Positions 15,248-20,664 of a stretch of DNA of 20,664 bases are shown in pieces. Under the pieces are notes generated by a model. It worked only from the letters and a program-made list of their open reading frames with translations. It was not told the origin of the DNA and ran no database searches. The position numbers and the translations under genes are program-made. Within the stretch, counting starts at the first letter, position 1. Each line of letters starts with the position of its first letter. The DNA is from Actinomycetes bacterium (lineage in GTDB: Bacteria > Actinomycetota > Acidimicrobiia > Acidimicrobiales > Palsa-688), in contig JAKAXN010000041.1 of assembly GCA_021816565.1 (NCBI GenBank), positions 1 through 20,664 on the forward strand, read 5' to 3'.

Positions 15248-16215
15248 TTCTTACCGCCCTTCTTGCGGGTCACCTGGTTGGCCGGCTTCTTCTCCGCCTG
15301 GCCCTGGCGCTTGGCCGGCCGGTCGCCGAGCGCGTCGCGGGCCCTGTCCATGGGGGCGGCCATCTTGGCGGCCGCCTTGAGGGGAGCGGAGCTGTTGGGG
15401 GCGTGCGGGTGGGGGCGGGTGGGGGCGTGTTCGTAGGCGGGTTGGAACTTCCGGCCGATCTCGCTGCGCTCCTCGTCGGGCACCTCCTCCTTGAAGCGGA
15501 GGAGGACCTTGTCCTCGAAGGCCACGTGCTTGCGCAGGGCGGCCACCAGCTTCTCCACCAGCTCGTCGAAGCGGTCGTCGCCGCCGGGGATCCCCGCCAG
15601 CTCCTGTAGGAGGTCCTTGCCCTCCTGCTCCTGGGCCAGCGCCCGCTCCGCCAGCTCGTCGCCGCCCTCGAGGCGCTGACGCACGGCCGGCCAGAAGTGC
15701 TCCTCCTCGGCCGTCTCGTGCTGCGACAGGCGGACCCGGATCATGTCGAGGATGGAGACCCGCTGCTGCTGCTTGGCCTCCGAGCCGCCCTTGCGGACGC
15801 CGGGCACGGTCTCGAGCTGCTCCTGCAGCCACTTCACCTGGTTGTGCTGCCACCCGATGACCGAGACCACGTCGTCGGTCTGGTCCTCGCCCTCTATCTC
15901 GGGCGGGGCGGCGGTGCGCCGCTCCCCCGCCCGGCGGATGGCCTCGTCCGCCGCCACCCGCCGCTTCATCCACTCCTCCACCAGCTGCTGGTGCTTCGGC
16001 AGCTCCGTGGACGGGTTGACCAGCTGCTGGGTGGAACCTTCGATCAGCCCCTCCCGGCCGGCCGCCTGCTCTTCGGTGACCACGTCGCTACCATCAGCGG
16101 GCAGCCCGGTGGCGATCAGGTATGCCTGACCGGGAGGGATCAGGAACTCCTCGCCGATCTCCTGGTATGTGTGGGCTCGGCGAACCCGCTCAAGGACTTG
16201 TGTACGCGTCGGCAA
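15244..16215 (-). CDS. Hemerythrin-domain protein, first gene of fdh module 1 (TTG start)
   Basis: 323 residues. The N-terminal region has a short helix-turn-helix-like stretch (YQEIGEEFLIPPGQAYLIATG, about 17-37, continuing LPADGS) that I recall from actinobacterial proteins encoded beside formate dehydrogenases. A hemerythrin domain follows (about 118-255), with candidate iron ligands His124 (WQHNQ), His166 and His173 (LSQHETAEEEHFWP) and His230/Glu234 (RKHVAFED). Then come PTRPHPHAP (265-273) and a strongly basic tail (300-323). TTG at 16215 is the only start that keeps the N-terminal region: an in-frame TAG lies at 16231-16233 and no ATG or GTG occurs between. GGAGGA 5 nt upstream supports it, but that site is buried in a hairpin. 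Oxygen/iron sensing or protection of the enzyme is inferred from context. Confidence 0.85.
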   Translation of the reverse strand: MPTRTQVLERVRRAHTYQEIGEEFLIPPGQAYLIATGLPADGSDVVTEEQAAGREGLIEGSTQQLVNPSTELPKHQQLVEEWMKRRVAADEAIRRAGERRTAAPPEIEGEDQTDDVVSVIGWQHNQVKWLQEQLETVPGVRKGGSEAKQQQRVSILDMIRVRLSQHETAEEEHFWPAVRQRLEGGDELAERALAQEQEGKDLLQELAGIPGGDDRFDELVEKLVAALRKHVAFEDKVLLRFKEEVPDEERSEIGRKFQPAYEHAPTRPHPHAPNSSAPLKAAAKMAAPMDRARDALGDRPAKRQGQAEKKPANQVTRKKGGKK

Positions 16216-16220
16216 TCCGG

Positions 16221-16256
16221 TCCTCCACCACTACCGCCTTCGGTTGTGGTGGAGGA
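16221..16256 (-). promoter_or_regulatory. Hairpin that sequesters the ribosome binding site of the hemerythrin-fdh operon
   Basis: In the mRNA, UCCUCCACCAC pairs perfectly with GUGGUGGAGGA (11 bp); after one A-A mismatch ACCG pairs with CGGU, closing on an AAGG loop. The last six bases of the 3' arm, GGAGGA (16226-16221), are the Shine-Dalgarno sequence, 5 nt before the UUG start at 16215, so the folded form hides it completely. The same sequence is a DNA palindrome and could instead be an operator. There is no U tract, so a simple terminator is less likely. Confidence 0.6.
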
Positions 16257-16283
16257 GTTACCCGGGGCCGCGGGCCTGTAACT
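16256..16283 (-). repeat. Second inverted repeat between the G1 peptidase and the hemerythrin gene
   Basis: AGTTAC (16256-16261) and GTAACT (16278-16283) are perfect 6-bp inverted copies flanking a 16-bp GC-rich core that itself contains GGCC-GCG-GGCC. It begins 11 nt past the stop of the peptidase gene (16295) and abuts the hairpin described above. It may be a weak terminator, an operator, or an alternative pairing partner. Confidence 0.35.
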
Positions 16284-16294
16284 GGGGCTTCAGC

Positions 16295-17161
16295 TCAGGG
16301 AGCGGGGCACGACTGGGCGTAGGCGCAGTCGTTGAAGGTCAGACCGCCGGACCCCAGGGCCGAGGGGGTGGCCTCGTTGATCAACCCCGGCGACAGCACG
16401 ATCTGGGTGGGGCTACCCGAGCTGATGCTCTGGGCCGTCCCGCCGTTGACGTTGAAGGTGTCGGAGCTGAAGTGCACGGTTCCCACGTCGGCCAGCAGGG
16501 TCTGCAGGCCGACCGTCGGCGCCTCCAGGATCCACTCCGCCGACGACCTGCTGGAGGAGTAGGTGACGTTCTTCTGCCAGGTCCAGCGGTTGGCGTCGAC
16601 CAGCGACACGGACCACGTATCACCTGACACCTGCTGGATGTTGACGGTGACCTTGTCACCAGGAGTGACGGTGCAGCTGGTGTCGCCGGAGCAATTGGTG
16701 AGCGGGGTCTCCGAGTTGGGCAGCAGCTCGTACCAGGCGTAGTACTGGGGGCCGGTGATGGGATTGGTGATCAGGGAGTTCTCCCCCACGCCGGCCTGGA
16801 TCAGGTCGGAGGTGCTGTACCCACCGATGCCGGCCCAGGTGGCGGCGAATCCGGGCGGCAGAAGGGCCGCCGACGGCACCGTGAACTGGGTGGTCACGCC
16901 GGTGATGTCGCCGGGGTTTGACGGAGTCGGCGACGACGGGCCCGCCGACTGGACGGCGTAGCCGGACCAGTTGAGGCTGGTCGCCGTCCCGCCGTGCACC
17001 GGGAGCACCTCGTGGGTGACCGACGGGATCAGGCGCCCGATGCCCGGCAGCGAGGCCGTGCTGTGGTGCGGCGTGGACGCCAGTGCGGACGGTCCGGCGG
17101 CGATCGCCACCCCGGCCATCAAACCGACCGCTCCCACCATGTGCAGCGTTCTGCGCGACAC
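16295..17161 (-). CDS. Secreted peptidase of family G1 (glutamic peptidase)
   Basis: 288 residues with a classic signal peptide (basic MSRRTLH, hydrophobic 8-23, cleavage probably after ALA at 26-28). The mature protein contains SLNWSGYAV (62-70), then WAGIGGYSTSDLIQAGV (109-125) and SAEWILEAPT (207-216). Gln122 and Glu209 fit the catalytic Gln/Glu pair of G1 (eqolisin) peptidases, beta-sandwich enzymes that work at acid pH. Four cysteines (157, 163, 279, 285) could form two disulfides, fitting export. GTG at 17161 has GGGGAGG 5 nt upstream (17167-17173). The gene lies between two formate dehydrogenase modules with gaps of 88 and 79 nt and has no obvious link to them. Confidence 0.83.
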   Translation of the reverse strand: MSRRTLHMVGAVGLMAGVAIAAGPSALASTPHHSTASLPGIGRLIPSVTHEVLPVHGGTATSLNWSGYAVQSAGPSSPTPSNPGDITGVTTQFTVPSAALLPPGFAATWAGIGGYSTSDLIQAGVGENSLITNPITGPQYYAWYELLPNSETPLTNCSGDTSCTVTPGDKVTVNIQQVSGDTWSVSLVDANRWTWQKNVTYSSSRSSAEWILEAPTVGLQTLLADVGTVHFSSDTFNVNGGTAQSISSGSPTQIVLSPGLINEATPSALGSGGLTFNDCAYAQSCPAP

Positions 17162-17166
17162 CGGAA

Positions 17167-17173
17167 CCTCCCC
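17167..17173 (-). promoter_or_regulatory. Ribosome binding site deciding the GTG start of the G1 peptidase
   Basis: On the minus strand GGGGAGG ends 5 nt before the GTG at 17161, which favours this start over the ATG seven codons later. Confidence 0.7.
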
Positions 17174-17195
17174 AGGCTTGCCGAAAGTGGCCCCA

Positions 17196-17202
17196 ATTAT
17201 TA
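17196..17202 (-). promoter_or_regulatory. Candidate -10 region for the G1 peptidase gene
   Basis: On the minus strand TAATAAT stands out in very GC-rich surroundings, about 34 nt before the GTG at 17161, leaving room for a leader with the GGGGAGG site. There is no convincing -35 hexamer. Confidence 0.35.
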
Positions 17203-17203
17203 G

Positions 17204-17221
17204 CCCAAACCGGTTGTTGGG
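17204..17221 (-). terminator. Small hairpin downstream of fdh module 2, possible terminator
   Basis: CCCAA and TTGGG form a 5-bp stem around an 8-nt loop containing CCGG, about 28 nt past the stop of the second nrfD-like gene. On the minus strand it is followed by CTAATAATT, which is AT-rich but not a true U tract and overlaps the candidate -10 of the next gene. Confidence 0.3.
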
Positions 17222-17249
17222 GGAAACGGGCCCAGCCGGAAGTGTCCTT

Positions 17250-18320
17250 TCAGGCTGATCCCCGGTCCGTGTCCGCCCTCTCCCGCTGGGGGACCACCGT
17301 GTACCTGGGACCCTCGGCGGACTGCACGCCGGCGTGGAAGATGCCGAAGCGGGTCAGGGCCGAGCCGGCTACCAGCAGCGCCCCCGACACCGCCGACACC
17401 GCCCGGCTGCGCCGGCCGGCCAGGGCCCCGACGGCGCCCGCCACGGTGGCCGCCTCGGCTGCCTTCATCAGCTTGCCGGCGGTCCCCTGCTCGTAGGTCT
17501 CGGCCGGCAGCCCCATCCGGGAGCGCATGAAGCGGCCCACGCCCAGCTCCACCAGGGCGGCGGCCGGCCCCAGCCGCCGGGCCGGGCCGGCGGCGGCCAC
17601 CGGGGCGGCCATCAGCCCCAGGCCGGCTCCGGCGCTGCAGGCCGATCCGGCGAAGAGGAACGGCATCTCCCTGTGACCGCCGTGCCAGGCCGGCACCGCG
17701 GTGTCGGACACCAGCACTGCGGTGTAGGTGGCCACGGCCGGGCCGGTGACGGCCGCAGCCAGCGTGGCGGCCCGCGAGAGCCGGCCCACCACGGTTCGCG
17801 ACAGCACCCGGCCGAGCGGGCCGGGCAGGGCCGAGCCGGCCAGCTGCAGCCCCGCCGCGGCGAAGGCGGCCGGGCCGTAGAGCGAGAGGATCCACGATCC
17901 GACGCTCATCGGGGAGCTGGGCTTGAAGACCCGCAGCATGTTGTAGAAGCGGCCGGGCCGGCCCAGGTCGTGGACCAGGGCGACCAGTGACAGGCCGATG
18001 GCTCCGGCCGCCCCGTACTTGAGAGGCCGGGCCAGCGCCGGGCGGCCGGTCAGCTCGGCGGCCGCCGCCAGCGTCGAGGAGGAGCCGGCCAGGCCGCCCA
18101 GGAACAGGTAGCCGGCGATGTCGAGCGGCTCCCAGGTGGGCTTGTTGAGCACCGGCAGCCCGTAATAGGAGCGGAACTCCGGCTCGGGGACCACCGACTC
18201 GGTGTGCTTGCGCCGCCGGGGCCGGCCGCCATCGCCGGCGTTGGCCCCGATGATGGCCTCCCGGTCCGGGCGGACGTGGACCAGCCCCTCCTTGGTCACA
18301 TCGGACAGGCCCACGGTCAT
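17250..18320 (-). CDS. nrfD: NrfD-like membrane subunit of formate dehydrogenase (module 2)
   Basis: 356 residues, paralogous to the protein at 10039-11061. It keeps the N-terminal block EPEFRSYYGLPVLNKPTWEP, the first helix GYLFLGGLAG, LVALVHDLGRPGRF, SPMSVGSW, TAVPAWH, FTRFGIF-like (LTRFGIF) and the C-terminal YTVVPQRER. It differs by an extra stretch (GRVLSRTVVGRLSRAATL) between the third and fourth helices and by a diverged loop before LMKAAEA. About eight membrane helices are predicted, with the role of passing electrons from the Fe-S subunit to quinone. The ATG at 18320 overlaps the Fe-S gene stop (ATGA), with GGGAGG just before it. No hemerythrin gene follows; the next gene is the G1 peptidase, 88 nt on. 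Confidence 0.85.
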   Translation of the reverse strand: MTVGLSDVTKEGLVHVRPDREAIIGANAGDGGRPRRRKHTESVVPEPEFRSYYGLPVLNKPTWEPLDIAGYLFLGGLAGSSSTLAAAAELTGRPALARPLKYGAAGAIGLSLVALVHDLGRPGRFYNMLRVFKPSSPMSVGSWILSLYGPAAFAAAGLQLAGSALPGPLGRVLSRTVVGRLSRAATLAAAVTGPAVATYTAVLVSDTAVPAWHGGHREMPFLFAGSACSAGAGLGLMAAPVAAAGPARRLGPAAALVELGVGRFMRSRMGLPAETYEQGTAGKLMKAAEAATVAGAVGALAGRRSRAVSAVSGALLVAGSALTRFGIFHAGVQSAEGPRYTVVPQRERADTDRGSA

Positions 18321-19174
18321 CTACCTCCCAGGACCGAGACGGCCACCCCGGCCATCACCCCGGCCGCGGCCAGGGCCGCCCGCTTCCACATGGACCCCAG
18401 ATCCCTGGTGGTGACCACCGGGTCGGGGGGCAGGCCGTAGACCTCGGGCTCGTCGAGGAGCAGGAAGAACGCCCCGGCGCCGCCCACCCCGTCGTCGGGG
18501 TCGCGACCGTAGAGCCGGGCATCGGTGACGCCGCCCTCGTGCAGCTGCGCCACCCGCTTGTCGGCCCGGTCGCGCAGCTCGTCCAGAGGCCCGAACTGGA
18601 TCGAGTTGGTGGGGCAGGCCTTGGCGCAGGCCGGCTCCATTCCGACCTCCAACCGGTCGTAGCACAGGGTGCACTTCCACACCCGGCCGTCGTCCTTGCG
18701 CTGGTCTATCACCCCGTACGGGCAGGCCGGCACGCAGTACCCGCAGCCGTTGCACACGTCCTCCTGGACGACCACGGTCCCGAACTCGGTGCGGAACAGC
18801 GCCCCGGTCGGGCACACGTCCAGGCAGGCGGCGTCGGTGCAGTGCTTGCACACGTCGGATGCCATCAGCCATCGCAGGTCGGTACCGCCCGGCCCGTCGT
18901 GGTCGACCATGGCGTCCTGGCCGCCGAGCGGCTTGCGCTGCTCGATGAACGCCACGTGACGCCAGGTGTCGGCCCCCAGCCCCACGCTGTTGTCGAACGA
19001 CATCCCGGTGAAGTTGAGCCCGTCGTCGGGGACGTGGTTCCACTCCTTGCAGGCCACCTCGCAGGCCTTGCACCCGATGCAGATGGAGGTGTCGGTGAAG
19101 AAGCCCATGCGGGGCGGGTGGTCCTCCCACCCGGCCGACCGGGCCGGCTGGGTACCGGTGGTGGTCAGTGCCAT
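18317..19174 (-). CDS. fdhB: Four-[4Fe-4S] electron-transfer subunit of formate dehydrogenase (module 2)
   Basis: 285 residues with the same 16-cysteine pattern as the module 1 protein: 32/35/38/42, 109/112/117/121, 141/144/147/151 and 168/171/183/187. Long stretches are identical between the two (for example FFLLLDEPEVYGLPPDPVVT). It has a shorter, Asp/Gly-rich linker between the first two cysteine groups and a different C-terminal membrane segment (about 265-283). No export signal is present. The ATG at 19174 follows the fdhA stop codon directly (TAG-ATG, no spacer), and the stop overlaps the next gene by 4 nt. Confidence 0.9.
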   Translation of the reverse strand: MALTTTGTQPARSAGWEDHPPRMGFFTDTSICIGCKACEVACKEWNHVPDDGLNFTGMSFDNSVGLGADTWRHVAFIEQRKPLGGQDAMVDHDGPGGTDLRWLMASDVCKHCTDAACLDVCPTGALFRTEFGTVVVQEDVCNGCGYCVPACPYGVIDQRKDDGRVWKCTLCYDRLEVGMEPACAKACPTNSIQFGPLDELRDRADKRVAQLHEGGVTDARLYGRDPDDGVGGAGAFFLLLDEPEVYGLPPDPVVTTRDLGSMWKRAALAAAGVMAGVAVSVLGGR

Positions 19175-20664
19175 CTACAGCTCCGTTCCGGTCGAGACGG
19201 TGACCCCCGCCCGGCGGCGGTACGACTCGATGTAGTCGAGGAGGGCCGGACCCCGGGGTCGCCGTCCGGGTTGCACGTCCACGGCCAGGGCCTTCACCTC
19301 CTGGATGTGGGCATTGGGATCGAGGGTGAAAGAGGTGAGCTGGTTGACCGCATCGCCGGTGGCCATGCCGTTGGGCCCGAAGTGGTAGGGCATCCCCACC
19401 TGGTGCATGGTGCGGCCCTGAACCCGGAGCGGGCTCATGCGGTCGGTCACCAGGACCCGGGCCTCGATGGCCCCCCGGGCGCTGACCACCGTCGCCCACC
19501 CCCCGTTCTCCAGGCCCCGCTCGACGGCCAGCTCCGGTGACACCTCGACGGCCAGTTCCGGCTGCAGCTCCGACAGGTACGGGGCCCAGCGGCTCATGCC
19601 GCCGGAGGTGAAATGCTCGGTGAGCCGGTAGGTGGTCAGGACGAAGGGGAACACCTCCGCTCCCGGCTCGTTACCGCTCGGCTGGGTCTCGTTGCCCGGG
19701 ATGGGGAACATCTTGCGGGCCGGGTTGCGGTCGTGGCCGTAGAGGGGGTTCCCGAACGGGGAGTCCTGCGGCTCGAAGTGGCTGGGCAGCGGCCCGTCCA
19801 CCACCCCGGCCGGGGCGTACAGCCAGCCCCGCCCGTCGGCCTGCATGATGAACGGGTCGGAGCCTGACAGGCCGTCCACCCCACCGGCCCCTTCGGGGGG
19901 CTGGTAGTCCGGCTTCTTGGTCGGTGGGAAGTCCGCCACGTCGTGGCCGGACCATTTCCCGGCGTCCTGGTCCCACCACACCAGCGCCTTGCGGTCGCTC
20001 CAGGGCTGGCCCGAGGGGTCGGCGGACGCCCGGTTGTAGAGGATCCGGCGGTTGGCCGGCCACGCCCAACCCCACTCGTGGGCCATCCAGTCCTGCTCCA
20101 GGTAGGGCTTGCGCCGGGCCGCCTGGTTGACCCCGTCCGCGTACACCCCGGCGTAGATCCAGCACCCGCACGACGTGGACCCGTCGGCCTCCAGGGCCTC
20201 GTAGGTCGAGATCAGCTTGCCGTCGGCGTCCCAGCCGTTGATCTCGGCCAGCACCGCTTCGGCCACGGGATCCTCGAACGGCCCGGCCGTCGGGTAGTCC
20301 CAGGTGAGGTCGAGGAGGGGCCGGTCCATCTGGTCGGTGGACCCGGCCAGCTTCTCGCGGATGATGCGGCCCAGGTGGTAGATGAACCACAGGTCGCTGC
20401 GGCAGTCCCCCTGCGGCTCCACCGCCTGGTGGTGCCACTGGAGCATGCGCTCGGTGTTGGTGAAGCTGCCGGCCTTCTCGATGTGGGCGGCGGCCGGGAT
20501 GAAGAACACCTCGGTGCCGATCTCCTCGGTCTTCAGCTCGCCGGTCTCGATCTCCTGGCCGTCCTTCCACCAGGTGGCGCTCTCGATCAGCTGGAAGTCC
20601 CGGACCACCAGCCAGTCCAGGTTGGCCATGCCCAGGCGCTGCATCCGGGTGTTGGCCGAGCCGA
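19175..20664 (-). CDS. fdhA: Formate dehydrogenase alpha subunit, C-terminal part (module 2, cut by window edge)
   Basis: The last 495 or so residues of a second FdhA are visible; the N-terminal half, with the Fe-S cluster and the Cys or Sec active-site residue, is outside. The visible part starts at GSANTRMQRLGMANLDWL and aligns with module 1 FdhA to its end, with matching blocks such as NLDWLVVRDF, TWWKDG, GSFTNT, DLWF.YHLGRII and VYADGVNQAARRKP, and the C-terminal dinucleotide-binding domain (LSELQPELAVEVSPEL). It ends in TAG at 19175-19177. The differences are spread along the gene, as in an old duplication or separate acquisition, not a recent copy. Whether this copy is a selenoprotein cannot be told here. 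Confidence 0.9.
   Translation of the reverse strand, partial: GSANTRMQRLGMANLDWLVVRDFQLIESATWWKDGQEIETGELKTEEIGTEVFFIPAAAHIEKAGSFTNTERMLQWHHQAVEPQGDCRSDLWFIYHLGRIIREKLAGSTDQMDRPLLDLTWDYPTAGPFEDPVAEAVLAEINGWDADGKLISTYEALEADGSTSCGCWIYAGVYADGVNQAARRKPYLEQDWMAHEWGWAWPANRRILYNRASADPSGQPWSDRKALVWWDQDAGKWSGHDVADFPPTKKPDYQPPEGAGGVDGLSGSDPFIMQADGRGWLYAPAGVVDGPLPSHFEPQDSPFGNPLYGHDRNPARKMFPIPGNETQPSGNEPGAEVFPFVLTTYRLTEHFTSGGMSRWAPYLSELQPELAVEVSPELAVERGLENGGWATVVSARGAIEARVLVTDRMSPLRVQGRTMHQVGMPYHFGPNGMATGDAVNQLTSFTLDPNAHIQEVKALAVDVQPGRRPRGPALLDYIESYRRRAGVTVSTGTEL

Noticed and set aside
16221..16256. Hairpin considered as an ordinary intrinsic terminator
   Set aside because: There is no U-rich tail on either strand, and the 3' arm contains the ribosome binding site 5 nt from the start codon, so regulation fits better. 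A tail-less terminator is not fully excluded.
1..20664. Search for tRNA genes, insertion sequences, phage genes, toxin-antitoxin pairs or defence genes
   Set aside because: No tRNA-like cloverleaf, transposase motif, terminal inverted repeats with target duplication or defence-type domains were seen by eye in the gaps or genes.

Overview
The window is about 70% G+C, densely packed and bacterial, with many GTG starts and short gene overlaps. The gene content points to a high-GC actinobacterium. The best single pointer is the secreted protein at 7333-9225, whose repeats of the GYWLAAADGGVFAFGD type I associate with Acidimicrobiia. A predicted acid-active G1 (glutamic) peptidase at 16295-17161 would suit an acidic soil or sediment habitat. 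This placement is inference from gene content only.

Left part (1-7166): cell-surface and glycan genes. In order these are a PIG-L type deacetylase cut by the window edge (minus), a membrane-anchored coiled-coil protein overlapping a trypsin-like lipoprotein protease (plus), a small coiled-coil protein (minus), a GT4 glycosyltransferase (plus), then a multi-pass GT-C-like membrane protein and a two-part GT-B protein (both minus). Four of these genes have an actinobacterial -10 hexamer (TANNNT) ending only 6-8 nt before the start codon and no ribosome binding site, the pattern expected for leaderless mRNAs. Middle (7333-9225): an exported six-repeat propeller-like protein fused to a GH25/DUF1906-like C-terminal domain.

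Right part (9356-20664): respiratory formate metabolism, all on the minus strand. Module 1 is a five-gene operon: hemerythrin protein, formate dehydrogenase alpha (FdhA), four-cluster Fe-S subunit, NrfD-like membrane subunit, second hemerythrin protein. All four junctions are 4-nt stop/start overlaps. The FdhA active site is Cys, not Sec, and neither FdhA nor the Fe-S subunit has a Tat signal, so the enzyme probably faces the cytoplasm and passes electrons through the Fe-S protein to NrfD and the quinone pool. Upstream of it lies module 2, a diverged paralogous set (fdhA-FeS-nrfD) without visible hemerythrin genes and with its alpha subunit cut by the right edge. Between the modules sits a secreted G1 peptidase gene.

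The most noteworthy signals are the formate dehydrogenase operon bracketed by hemerythrin genes, the 15-bp hairpin that buries the Shine-Dalgarno sequence of its first gene (which starts with TTG), the tandem duplication of the fdh module, and the leaderless promoter pattern in the glycan region. No tRNA, rRNA, CRISPR array, insertion sequence or phage gene was seen, and no gene-free stretch exceeds about 170 bp.
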